Below are positions 11,969-22,646 of a stretch of 64,000 bases of DNA, in pieces; the first letter of the stretch is position 1; every line of letters begins with the position of its first letter. Both the position numbers and the translations under genes were made by a program. This DNA is from Cymbomonas tetramitiformis (Eukaryota; Chlorophyta; Pyramimonadophyceae; Pyramimonadales; Pyramimonadaceae): contig LGRX02003779.1 in NCBI GenBank assembly GCA_001247695.2, positions 1 through 64,000 of the forward strand, written 5' to 3'. The notes beneath the pieces are model-generated. The model saw only the letters and a list, made by a program, of their open reading frames with translations, was not told where the DNA came from and did no database searches.

Positions 11969-12935
11969 AGGGCCCCACGCCGATGTGCCGCATTCGGCGC
12001 ATGCTGCTTCTGGGCCCCACGCCGATGTGCCGCATTCGGCGCATGCGGCTTCTGGGCGCCACGCCGATGTGCCGCATTCGGCGCATGCTGCTTCTGGGCC
12101 CCACGCCGATGTGCCGCATTCGGCGCATGCTGCTTCTGGGCCCCACGTTAATGTGCCGCATTCGGCGCATGCTGCTTCTGGGCGCCACGCTGATGTGCCG
12201 CATTCGGCACATGCTGCTTCTGGGCCCCACGCCGATGTGCCGCATTCGGCGCATGCTGCTTCTGGGCCCCACGCCGATGTGCCGCATTCGGCGCATGCTG
12301 CTTCTGGGCCCCATGTGCCGCATTCGGCGCATGCTGCTGCTGGGCCCCACGCCGATGTGCCGCATTCGGCGCATGCTGCTTCTGGGCCCCACGCCGATGT
12401 GCCGCATTCGGCGCATGCTGCTTCTGGGCCCCACGTTAATGTGCCGCATTCGGCGCATGCTGCTTCTGGGCGCCACGCTGATGTGCCGCATTCGGCACAT
12501 GCTGCTTCTGGGCCCCACGCCGATGTGCCGCATTCGGCGCATGCTGCTTCTGGGCCCCACGCCGATGTGCCGCATTCGGCGCATGCTGCTTCTGGGCGCC
12601 ACGCCGATGTGCCGCATTCGGCACATGCTGCTTCTGGGCCCCACGCCGATGTGCCGCATTCGGCGCATGCTGCTTCTGGGCCCCACGCTGATTTGCCGCA
12701 TTCGGCGCATGCTGCTTCTGGGCCCCACGCCGATGTGCCGCATTCGGCGCATGCTGCTTCTGGGCTCCACGCTGATGTGCCGCATTCGGCGCATGCTGCT
12801 TCTGGGCCCCACGCCGATGTGCCGCATTCGGCGCATGCTGCTTCTGGGCTCCACGCTGATGTGCCGCATCCGGCGCATGCTGCTTCTGGGCCCCACGCCG
12901 ATGTGCCGCATTCGGCGCATGCTGCTTCTGGGCTT
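11969..12935. repeat. 42-bp minisatellite, about 23 copies
   Basis: The unit contains CCCCACGCCGATGTGCCGCA and TTCGGCGCATGCTGCTTCTG and repeats every 42 bp. One copy near 12310 is shortened by a multiple of three, so frame is kept. Each unit holds the hairpin GCCG-CATT-CGGC. Since 42 is divisible by three, long ORFs stay open on both strands (465, 351, 399 and 197 codons). Their 14-residue repeats are automatic products of the DNA repeat and are not reported as genes. Confidence 0.95.
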
Positions 12936-15890
12936 CAAAGACTGCGAGCTGTGGGCGAGATGCCTTAAGACCGCAGCCAGCAAAGGGGGTGGATCTGCTG
13001 CCGCCGGACTTGGACCTCGACAACAGCAATTTAGGCTGTCACTGCTTTCACCGGGCGCTGAAAGTGTTGGGCGGTGCGAGGCGGACCCGTGTGCTGCGGA
13101 GAGCCGGGTTGTCCAACTCGCCCGGTGCTACAGCCAGCGGCACGACCTGCAGTGCACGGGAGGCGACTCACTGACGTACGGACGGCAGGGAGGGAGGGAA
13201 CGGCTGGAACATTTGTGGTGTGGACCAAGTAATCGAGGTGATGCACCACTTTCACGTGAAGACGGTGCTGACGGCGTAGCGATCACCCGTTGCTGAGCGT
13301 GCTAGGCCTGGTTCTGTTGGAAGCGACCTCTGCGGAGGTGGTGATCTGGCCACGGCATCCAGACCTCCTGTGCCCTCTCTGGTTGGGAGAGTCGGAGCTT
13401 CGTCAAGCCTCTGGCTGAGACGGCAGCCTTTGTTGGAATCCCGAGCTCCCACTGCGCTGCCAGCTATGCGGCGTGCGGGAGGAGGCGGAGGCGGCACGGG
13501 AGCGCTGCGCGGAAATGGTGCGGAGGTGCAATGGCGAGACGAGGACGGAGGGTTCTCCGGCGGGGTGGGGCCAGCCAAGGCGCGCGCGCAGGCGAGCTGG
13601 AAGAGTCAGCAAGAGAGCGACATTGGGAGAAAGGCAGGAACCGCCGGGCATCAAAGAGGGCGCGGGCATCTCTGGGGCTGGGATGAGGCGCTTGCAGGAG
13701 CTCCCAAAGCGCTCAATGGGGAGCTTCAGGGACAGCGCAGCGCAGTACAGAAGGGTACCAGGCTGGAATCCAGTGGCCCGTGTTGCCGGCAGCTATTGGA
13801 GGATGCGAAACCTAATTCAACCAGATGGGGCACGGAATAGGCCGAATTTGCACATGAGGTTAGCACTGGGCGCCGCAGGTGCCTCCCTCAAAGTGGGGAG
13901 CAGTTGCCAGCACATGGCACGGCAGAGAGCATGGCTACATCGGCACATCTATTGGGGCGACGCTTGAGAAAATGTGTCATATTTGGAGGGTTTTTCGGAC
14001 TTTTAGTTTTGCTCAAGCGGCACAGCAACCGTCCGATCATTTCGCATCTAGCTCAATGATTAATAGCTTGGGTTCTCAGCTCACGGATGATTGCCGGATG
14101 CAGTGCCATCTGACCTTTCATCTGATTGCTTGATCAGATGATATGTGCTGTTGCTATCAGATCGGATCCTACGATCCCGGGCTGATCGACAGGGCTCTCC
14201 TCTGTAAATTAGCTCTATATTTGGGGTTTCCTTAGGGTTTTCTGAGGGTTTTAGTTTCCGCGGTCATCTGTGGTCTGAGACGCGCAGCTTATTATTTTTT
14301 TTTTATCAGCGGACTGAACTGGAGTGAACCACATGCAACAAAGGTGGACACAGTTGCCCTCTGCAAAAAATGTAGCTGGCCCCAAGGTTGGCCAGACGAG
14401 GAGATTTGGCGTTGTTGCAGGCGGCTCAACCCCGACACGTGGTCCCACAGAACTGGCACAAGAAAGCGCGGTGATGCAAACTCAGAAGCATCCCAATGAG
14501 AATGAGTGATTTTTAATTTTTTTTAAGCAACATGTAATTTTGTGATGGCTTCAAAGGTGGGATACCTGAGCTAATCCTTAAATGGCCAATCAGAAGGCGG
14601 TTCAAGATATCCGAGCCTAGCCGGTGTGTAGGCAAGCCCACAAGTAGGAGTTTGACGATTCACCTTTGGTTGTCTGCCTTTCTGCCTCACCCAACCTTAA
14701 ATCTCTCCATCTCGTTACAACGGACTTTTGACTGAACCCCATTCGGGAATAGACTTTCGTGAAAAGACACAGAAATCTTTTGTTGATTAAGGAGTCAAAC
14801 AGTGTGCCATTTTGCAATGAGACCAAAGTGAGACAAAGAAATCTTCATTGCTTTTTGTTGCGTGATTGACTGCTACACCACAACGGCGTGGTGACTATGG
14901 TTCTGTTCAATGCGACATAGAATTGACGTGACCTTAGCATTGCAACTTCGATTTCAAAACAATTGTTTTCAGGTTGAGTGGCACTTTCAGTTGCCCAGGC
15001 AGGGGGTTCACACGCGTTCATAGGATTGGAAGGTCGGGTAAGGGAAAAGGGATTTGCTGTGAAACCTGCTTCACCATGCTTACTCTGCGATTTCCACCAA
15101 CCCTGAGCGAGCACCGGAACTGTTCGCCGGAGGCATCGGCCCTCTCAGTACAGCTATTGCTGCCCAAAACCAGCTCTTTAGCCACGAAGTACTTATCAGC
15201 AAGCAATTGAAAATGGAGCCAACATGCCTTTACCCACAGAACAGAAAGGTGCCGTGCCAGGGTATTGGGCAGCTATATAGTATGCACAGGTGTACTAGGC
15301 CAATCAGATTTCAGAAAGCCCTAAAAATCTACAACCTAGAACCCTAAAATCTAGTGAAATTTGGGAGGGGACTTGTTTGGAAACTTTGTTTGGAATTGGA
15401 AGCGAACCTTGGAAGCTTGGCCTGTGTATGCTACGATTTCATAGAGAGGAGTTCTAGAGATGAGGTGGTCATTAAAAGGTTGTGTTGGTGCGCAGGTCAT
15501 GGATTATTTGAGAAACAAAGCATTAGAAGAAGCGGATGACTTGATCTGATTACAGTAGCACCCATGTAGAGCAGTGACGTGTGATTCGGTGGCGCGGTCC
15601 TCTATGGAGCTTTATATTCCTCACGATGAACATGTAATGCCACTTATCTATCCCTAGCTATCTTGCTGCTAGGCAAACCAGTCCGCACGGTGCTCACTTT
15701 ATAAGCAAAAGACTGCGCCCGGAATATCACATTGTTGTCCTGCCGCACACCACCATATTTTCAGAGCAAAGGCTGAGCACAACGTGAACAACATCTTCAA
15801 CCTGCGAACAGTGATAATGCAACATGAGAGATAATTGAATCGGTTTTGCCTATTCCACACTCCCATGCCATTGTGATGGGCATGGCCTCT
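12936..15890. other. No recognisable gene
   Basis: 12936-13970 is GC-rich with overlapping arginine-rich ORFs on both strands that I do not believe. 13970-15890 is more AT-rich, with scattered AGGGTTT and CCCTAAA words (for example near 14220 and 15325) that are too dispersed to be telomeric. No transposon ends or RNA genes were found. Confidence 0.45.
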
Positions 15891-15894
15891 TCCT

Positions 15895-16147
15895 GATGAG
15901 AATGTGTCACATATTGATGCTCGACCTCCATGACTGTTACCACATCCTGATTTTAACTCTGCCTCTTCTGATGAGGATGACTATGACCCTCAGCTCGAGA
16001 CCGCTTACTATGATCACTCTTCTATAAGTGACTCGCTTACCACTCCTGCCTGGCACACCATCACCACGCTTCAACCTTTACCCTTAGTAAAGCATCCTAC
16101 CCTTGCGCATTGGGTGCATGGACGATATCTTCCTGGGGGGGGGTGAC
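15895..16147 (+). pseudogene. Retroelement 3' coding remnant with polypurine tract
   Basis: The frame beginning at 15901 reads coherent protein interrupted by a stop at 15931-15933 and ending in RYLPGGG followed by a stop at the G-run near 16138. An acidic stretch SSDEDDYDPQLETAYYD lies near 15967-16017. The G-run followed by TGACATGG resembles a polypurine tract abutting the TG start of a 3' LTR. No partner LTR was found in the window. I infer a decayed LTR retrotransposon end; no domain is diagnostic. Confidence 0.38.
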
Positions 16148-17432
16148 ATGGCATAACCTAGCGATTGTTGTCTAAATCCTAGTGGGACGGGTCCACTATA
16201 TAGTGGAACGCGATTTTTCATATAGTGGCGTACCGTAACACCCGAAGATGTCATCTGGTTGTCGGGATCTTGTAAATGTCTACTGTATGTCTGTCAATCA
16301 ATTTTTGAACCGCCAGCAAAATCACAGTTCAACTATATAGTGTGCCATTTCCATTATATCGATAGGGCGCGGTCCTCGTCCAGTATTACCAAGGAATCGA
16401 GGCATCATCATTCCTTAAACCCTAATCTCAATGTTTTGTTACTCAAGGTGGCTGATATCCCAGCTACTTCGGTTTTTGGAGGGTCATAGATGACCGATAT
16501 TTAGAGGGTCAAGATGACCTCGGATCAAAATTTTAACAAGACACTGCAGAAAGTATGGTCCCCAAAATTTCAAAGGACCTTCGAGGAAGCTTATTCGTGG
16601 GCGATCACCTCGTCAACGGCGACAGAATAAAATCCTTGCCGCCGCCGTGCGGCCCGCCACATGGGCAGTCCCTATGCCGATGGCATGCGTAGTGGTGTTT
16701 GCTGCAGTGTTTGCAACTTTGCATATCGTATGAACATAACGTCATGCACAGGTGAGATAAGCAGATACCCCCCATATTTGCACCCTTGTCCCCTTCCCCC
16801 CAAAGAAATTTCCCCTTTCACCGCCACCCTCCGGTCCCTTCACCACCACCTTCCCGTCACCCAGCACCCGTCTCGTTTTTCCCATCACAGACGAATGCAG
16901 CTTCGGTTCCACCGACGCGGCCACAACTGTATCTCCGCCAGCATGACCTTTTATTAGCGCTTTTGCGTAGTTTTGTTATGTTGCGGTTCCCTTAGTTGAC
17001 ATGATTTGAATGAGCCGCGCTCCGGGGCGCGCTATAATATAGAAAACAGCCTCCTCTGTTTATAGTTGCCTGCGCTCAACAAGATTACGGCGTTTCGGTA
17101 TGACTTGGTCTCCTATTCTCAGCGGTTTACAGTAAATGGTATATTATCATTAACACTTAAAAGGCGATATGGGAAATACAGTATGAATATCAGCTATTGT
17201 ACATGTAGTTACGTTTCGGTACATTGTGGATGCATTAGGCACCCCGGTGAGGCGTATATGGTATCCCCATTGAGTATACACATATGCGAAACTATTTCTT
17301 TGACGAAAATGTCACCAAACACTCAAATATCACCGGTGCCGAAATCTGTATAGGCAGCCCTGACCGGGAGTCCCGGTGCAGGCCCTTATGACAGATTCCT
17401 AGGTAGCCAACACTGGACTGTGACTGATCCGT
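16148..17432. other. No recognisable gene
   Basis: It may begin with LTR sequence (TGACATGGCATAACC) belonging to the remnant just upstream. A 20-bp word matching the LTR tail of the later nest (AAGGCGATAT next to TAACACTT, inverted) lies at about 17148-17167. No coding sequence is supported. Confidence 0.4.
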
Positions 17433-17598
17433 AAGCCTGTGCTGTGACACATCAAGGTGTCACAGGTAGCTAGGACCGAGACCGTACCGACTTCGAGACC
17501 GTTCCGGGTATATCTAGCTTAGGGTTTATTTCTTATGAGAGTTTATCTATATTGGTTCCAGGACTGTCTGATATCCGTGAACCGGGATATTCCAGTAG
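17433..17598 (+). repeat. Partial LTR copy 1
   Basis: Matches the first part of the LTR-like repeat found at 20639-20765 plus 32901 onward, and at 47440 onward. It starts with AAGCC(T)GTGCTGTGACAC, contains the inverted repeat CTGTGACAC / GTGTCACAG, and runs through CTGATATCCGTGAACCGG before diverging near 17598. Its position upstream of the plus-strand gag suggests it belongs to that element's 5' end. Confidence 0.8.
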
Positions 17599-17825
17599 GT
17601 CGTGGACCCATTCCACGCTATCGTTTCCACAGCTAATTTGGCCATGATTGGCCAAAACTCACAGAAAACGGGATATATATATGTGTGTGTGTGTGTGATA
17701 TATGTATACCAGGCTGAAACAGTGATACAGATACGCAGTGGGCGGGCGTTCACGGATACTAAAGATGGTACAAAATACTTAGTTGAGTGTTTTATAGCAC
17801 AAGGAGAACTGTGACAACGGACACT

Positions 17826-17905
17826 GGCGACAGCTCGGGTCGAGGGGTGAATGGCAGGTGACCCACTCCCCCCTTACAGTGGGGGGGGATTGGGTTCCCC
17901 GTGAA
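17826..17905 (+). other. Shared leader motif and stem-loop, second copy
   Basis: Contains CTCGGGTCGAGGGGTGA, then CCCACT, a C-run, and AGTGGGGG, then GATTGGGTTCCCCGTG. It is close to the block at 1840-1906. It lies between the partial LTR and the gag reading frame, in a position suited to a leader or packaging structure. Its function is inferred only. Confidence 0.5.
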
Positions 17906-18254
17906 AAACAGCCGCTTGGAGAGGTGGTGCGCGACGGCGCGTTTGGGTACGCACGGGAAAATTTGAGATGAGCTGTTTGCGGTGAGCATCTTTGAGCCGC
18001 GGCTATGGGGATTCGACCTGGACCGGGCCTAGTTGACGCAATGATCATTTACGGTTTAGTGCTTGCCTTGATCCCGCTTGCTGCCGATTCTTGGGCTGGT
18101 GTCTGCAGCACCTTCGACCTCGACGACGTCTTCCAGTCCCCCTCGCTCGCATGGCTTTACCGCTCCTTCCGTGGCTGTGACGTCGCATTTTCCCCACGGC
18201 CTTATCCAAACGCGCTCATGCGCACCACCTTCCCTCAGGCTTTTCTAGAGATGG

Positions 18255-20490
18255 ATGGGTGTGACCACAAGAGCAAAGAGGTCCCTCACGAGGGACAGCG
18301 ACATTGACGCCTCGCTGAGGCTAATCGACAGGGTTTGGGACAGCCCGACGGTGCGGACACCGACTGTTCAGGCCCCCAACTCTGCTTCGAACGAAGGCGC
18401 CGACGTGGCCATCAGGCGTTACTTGCAGGAGCAGGGGAAGTTGACCGACGACATCTACAAGGCACGTCTGCATCGTGCCTGGGCCAAGAGCATCCGCGAG
18501 GACGTTCTTGGTGACAAGAAACACCATTTTCGCGGTACGGACGACGCTGGCCTTCTGTCCGACCTGGTGGTGCAGCTACGTACGGAGTTCGAGTCAGCTG
18601 GACTGGAGTTGAAGTCTTTTGATCTCGACGACCCTCGCCTCGGTTGTGAGCCGGGTGAATGGCCTCCTGTACGACGTGCTACTGCTGGCTCTCGTGGTGG
18701 AGAAGCACAACAACGCGTATGTCTGGCTTACCGACGGTACGGATGCTTCGTCTGACCGCTAGATGGCCGGCGAGCTTTAATCGAGCATCATCAAGGGCTG
18801 CGTACCGGTGGCGCTACGGGAGTCGCAGCAGGAGGAGCATGCGGCCTTGCGTTACCCCGCAAACGTAGATAGACCCGCAGCCGATTTTGGCACGGGCACA
18901 ACGTTTCGGGTGCGGGATAACAGGGCCTCCGACTGGACACCCACGGAGGCTACGCGGAAGCTAAGCCTGTACACCAGGCTTGACCCGGCGTTCTACGCTG
19001 CGGTTAAGGTGCGCTACCCCATGGCTGCTGACTTGGCTCATGTCCCGTTGGCCTCGCTCCGCTCCATGGTGGTAGAAATCTGCCAGGCTTGGGCTCAGAC
19101 TGACACGGGGAAGGCAGCTTCTGGCGCGGACGGCATCTCCGCGCACCTCTCCAGCAGCGAGTACGACGCCCTCCTCGTGAAGATCATGGAGCTGAAGGAG
19201 TTGGTGCAGCGGCAGCACGGGGAGAGCGCTCCGGTGGTGCGGCAACAGCGGGTGCGGCAGCGGCAGCACCAGCAGCAGCAGCGTGCGCAGCAGCCGAGGG
19301 GCTTCCGTGTGGGGCAGCACAAGGCGCCACCCGTGGGATTCGACCGGGACGACCAGCGAGCGAAGCCGTTCTGCGGCAGGTGCAAGAAGGCGGGCAAAGG
19401 TGAGAGCTACCATTTCTAGTACCGCGATTGCCCATTGGGCGGGCGCCAACACCCGTCCACCTCCGCCGTGGCACTCTGCATTCCGATCGACGAGGAGGAC
19501 GCGGAGGGGGTGCATGTACTTGCCATGTGTGCACTCTTCCAGCAGGCAGCGGACGATGGCGCGGAGTCCTTTGCTCGTGCGGCCACCGCGTACGTGCCGC
19601 CTGCGTTGCTTTGTGCGGGAGCGGTAGGCGGCATCGACGTGTCCGCCTACGGCTTCGCGGTGGGGCAGCAGTCGGCTTCCGACGAGCCCGTAGGAGACGA
19701 CATTCTCCGACGGCTCGACGATCTTGCCGCGGAGGTTCACTCCGCGGCCAATCACCAGGTGCACTTCACACACGCATCGTTCTCGCCTCCTGACGGCATC
19801 GAGCAGCAGGCTTCGGCTCTGGTGTGCGGGCCCGCCGCAGCGGGGACCACGCCGGAGGAGCAGGTTCCGGCAGGTGGTGCGGCGGCATCGGCATCCGCCG
19901 TGCCAGCCCCTGCTATGCTTGTCTCGCAGGGAACGGATGTGAAACCCGTGCCACTACAATCGGTACGGGTGACCGCCACGGCGGCGACGGACGGGGAGTT
20001 CGCCGGGTTCGTTCAGACCGTGAACCACGCCGCCATCGGGCAGGTTGATCTCACGGGCTACGACACGGACGACTACGAGGACCTCGCCGACGGCAGCTTC
20101 ATCGTGAATCCGCGGACTCCGGGCATTTCGGCAAATCATGCGTCGGAGTCCGCGGCCCACGCACCTCAGTCTGATGGTGCTTACGCGGACTGGTATGGTG
20201 GTGCTTCCCGCACCTATGGTTGCGGCAGGCCACCATGGGGCTTCCCCGCTCACGCGGGTACGTGGGGGGTGCCCTTCATCCTCTCCTTCCTTCTCTTGAT
20301 CTCTGTCATGGGAGTGGGTGCCGCCGCCTTCACGGCGACCAATGACGGCGAGCCTGTGCAGATATCGGGTCAGGCTGCGCCGCAGCCTGTGCTGTGCAGG
20401 GGAGGCCTGTCGCCTGTGTGTCCACCCGGGCATCGAGAAGCTGAGCCCCGACACTCTGGACGCGGTGCTTGCATCTCTCGGTGGCTGTGA
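18255..20490 (+). pseudogene. Decayed retrotransposon gag (element 1)
   Basis: The start is the ATG of MGVTTRAKRS. The N-terminal part (to about 18640) contains HHFRGTDDAGLLSDLVVQLR, a layout shared with the gag at 62927. A frameshift near 18640 moves coding to the frame that runs to 20490, with in-frame stops at about 18757, 18778 and 19417. A zinc knuckle CGRC ... YHF-stop-YRDC is split by the TAG at 19417-19419. After it comes an acidic region and a hydrophobic segment, FILSFLLLISVMGVGAAAF, close to the C-terminus. No protease, RT or integrase follows, so this is a GAG-only element. Upstream ORF 18005-18307 has a hydrophobic start and may be leader or an unrelated frame. Confidence 0.66.
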
Positions 20491-20638
20491 TCCCTCCGCG
20501 GTGCCGCCTGACCGCCACCTCCGGGAGTGGTGGAAGCAGGGGGTCCCGGGACCTCCTGCTTCCCGGCACGCTATTCCGATACAATGTAGTGATTTAGGAT
20601 GTCAGTGCATTGACAAATTCACAAAGCCGGTGCTGTGA

Positions 20639-20765
20639 CACATCAAGGTGTCACAGGTAGCTAGGACCGAGACCGTACCGACTTCGAGACCGTTCCGGGT
20701 ATATCTAGCTTAGGGTTTTTTCTTATGAGAGTTTATCTATATTGGTTCCAGGACTGTCTGATATC
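20639..20765 (+). repeat. LTR copy 2, segment a
   Basis: First 127 bp of the left LTR-like repeat, starting CACATCAAGGTGTCACAG and ending in CTGATATC, where the 12.1-kb transposon entered. It continues at 32901. Upstream, 15 bases (AAGCCxGTGCTGTGA) are also shared with copy 1. Confidence 0.88.
20758..20765. repeat. 8-bp target site duplication, left
   Basis: CTGATATC immediately before the terminal TAAGGCTACC. The same 8 bases follow the other end at 32893-32900. The uninterrupted LTR copy at 47440-47862 has this octamer once, as CTGATATCCGTGAACC. Confidence 0.95.
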
Positions 20766-20775
20766 TAAGGCTACC
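20766..20775 (+). repeat. Terminal inverted repeat, left
   Basis: TAAGGCTACC, followed by GGGTAAAATTTTTGGTAAAT. Within the next 200 bp GGTAAATTACC-type words recur at least six times. Confidence 0.92.
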
Positions 20776-20989
20776 GGGTAAAATTTTTGGTAAATTACTG
20801 GTAAGGGTATTACCAGTAATTTACCAAGTATTACCGGCCCCCTTTCTCGATTTACCCCCCATACTTAAGGATTACCTTGGTAATTGGTAAATTACCATGA
20901 CTGGCATATGGTAATTTACCAATTTTCTCGACAATTTACCATTTTCCCGATATTTTACCAAATTTCATTGGATCTTGCGGCGTGGAAAA

Positions 20990-21478
20990 ATGGATTCCGC
21001 GGCCGACTACTTCAACAAGACAACAACCCACAACACACTGGCTCTTCGTGCTGATGATGTTGCGCGTTCGTTTGAAACGGAGTTGGATTCTTCGGATGAC
21101 GAGTTGCCTTGCGGATCAGCAGCAGATATGCAGGCAGATGCGGTATGTGAGGTCGATGGCACAGCTCCTACAAACACTGTCCAGAGTATGGCCTTTGAGT
21201 GCCCTGAAGGATTTGCGGTTGTGGAAAAGCCCAATACCTTTTTGTCAGGTGCAGTAACCTTCCGCACTCTATTCATTTTGATGCTGTGGAAAGGAGAGGG
21301 TTGGCAAGTGGGCAAGATAAATAAATACGCCCCGGAGCGTATGCGCCACAACCATGATATCTTGTGGGCAGAGGGTATTCGTGGCTCCATGCTAAAGCTC
21401 GAACACTATGCAGACTTTGATAGTTTAGAGTTGCAGCCAGTTGGAACGTGGGCCTACGTGCGCGCGGTGCCAAAGTGA
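20990..21478 (+). CDS. Unknown 162-residue protein inside the 12.1-kb transposon
   Basis: Starts at the ATG of MDSAADYFNK, directly after the terminal GGTAAATTACC region, and ends at TGA 21476-21478. The first half is acidic (ELDSSDDELPCGSAADM). The second half looks folded: VTFRTLFILMLWKGEGWQVGKI, then LKLEHYADFD and a W-x-Y end. A GW-VGKI strand followed by an LxLxxY strand is reminiscent of small beta-barrel modules seen beside transposon genes, but I do not recognise a family. It is oriented outward-to-inward like the transposase. It could be an accessory or regulatory protein of the element. No catalytic residues are visible. Confidence 0.55.
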   Translation: MDSAADYFNKTTTHNTLALRADDVARSFETELDSSDDELPCGSAADMQADAVCEVDGTAPTNTVQSMAFECPEGFAVVEKPNTFLSGAVTFRTLFILMLWKGEGWQVGKINKYAPERMRHNHDILWAEGIRGSMLKLEHYADFDSLELQPVGTWAYVRAVPK

Positions 21479-21540
21479 TTTTTCTGTATGAATATTCTGA
21501 CTTTTCCAATCCTATTCTAATATGCTATATTTCAGTAGTA

Positions 21541-21627
21541 GATGCCGTCTTCTAATAGAGGATGCCCTCTTCTAACAGAGGATGCCCTCTTCTGACAGAG
21601 GATGCCCTCTTCTAACAGAGGATGCCT
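21541..21627. repeat. 21-bp tandem repeat, 4 copies
   Basis: GATGCCCTCTTCTAACAGAG-type units repeat every 21 bp directly downstream of the 162-residue ORF, with single-base variants. No function is apparent. Confidence 0.9.
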
Positions 21628-21659
21628 GTGAGCTAACGTTTATGGCATGTGGCACGTGT

Positions 21660-22400
21660 GGGTGGTACGTTTATGCATAATTTGACGAATTTTCGAAAAA
21701 ATGACATTTAGAAGTGTTAGAAGGTTGGAGAAGTTTGGAGAAGGTTTGGACAAACTCAAAAATGTAAAATTTTGACATTTCGGGTTTTGGAGTAGCCGTG
21801 CGGGGCCATTTCGTTTACTGCAAATACCAGGGAATCAAGTTGTGCACATGGAATGCTTGCGCGACACATTAATAAGTTTATAAAAGGCCATTACAAGGTT
21901 TGGGAAGGTGCAACATGATAGTAGAAGGCAGTAAAAGGTTGCATGTCCAATATTCTAGGGTTTTAGGGTTGCTGGCGGGGTGGTGTGGGTGAAATATTAG
22001 TTGTGAGAGGGGGTTCGGCGTGTGCGGGGTCCGCTATAAAGTGCACAATTTCGGGAAATGATGATATTACACGGTTTGATATTTTTGGAGAAGTTTGGAG
22101 AAGGTTTGGACAAACTCAAAAATATGAATTTTGACGTTTAGGGTTTTGGAGTAGTCGTGCGGGGCCATTTTGGTCACTGCAAACGGCAGGAAATCGAATT
22201 TTGCACTTGGCATGCATGCGCGGCATATGAATGTGTCGCTACAAGGCCAATAACAAGCGGGAAATTATATTGTATGATTTAATATTTTTGGAGAACATCG
22301 GAGAAGGTTCGTAGAAACAAAATAATGCAATATTTTGATATTTTGGGTTTTGCAGGAGCCGCGCGGGACCAATTTGTTCACTGCAAATATCAGGATGGTT
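21660..22400 (+). repeat. Left subterminal repeats of 12.1-kb transposon
   Basis: Three diverged copies of a block containing GGAGAAGTTTGGAGAAGG, GACAAACTCAAAAAT, GGGTTTTGGAGTAG and GTGCGGGGCCATTT, at roughly 21715, 22085 and 22280. The same block occurs in the opposite orientation at 30850-31735. Such inverted subterminal arrays commonly serve as transposase binding regions. Confidence 0.82.
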
Positions 22401-22646
22401 GCCGTGTCATGCACACGGCCGATGTTTTGAAAATAAAGAGCAATTCAATATGCAAGTGCATTTCCATGCTTATATTCCAATGTTCATACACAATCTAATG
22501 TATGAATACTTGCAAGTGACATAATTACCGTAGTGTCAGGTTATTAGAGTTATGCAAAAATTGCAGCTTACTGTAGCACGAAGCACCAAGATGCGGCTCT
22601 CGGGACAGCTCAAATAGCACTTTTAGTTAGGCAAACGATTTCTAAG

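Noticed and set aside
11784..13296. Long ORFs with 14-residue repeats on both strands
   Set aside because: They follow automatically from a 42-bp repeat unit divisible by three. All frames look alike and none has independent coding support.
13252..13967. Overlapping arginine-rich ORFs on both strands
   Set aside because: GC-rich composition keeps many frames open; no motif or start context supports any of them.
1893..20490. Reassigned stop codons (UAA/UAG as sense)
   Set aside because: In-frame stops in the RNase H element and gag 1 are TAA/TAG, but the proteasome gene and CACTA genes end at TAA or TAG exactly at their expected C-termini, and the Gypsy remnant has an in-frame TGA. Decay explains the pattern better.
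17433..20765. LTR copies 1 and 2 as a simple LTR pair for gag element 1
   Set aside because: Copy 1 matches only the first 165 bp and then diverges, while copy 2 pairs along its full length with copy 3 around gag 2.
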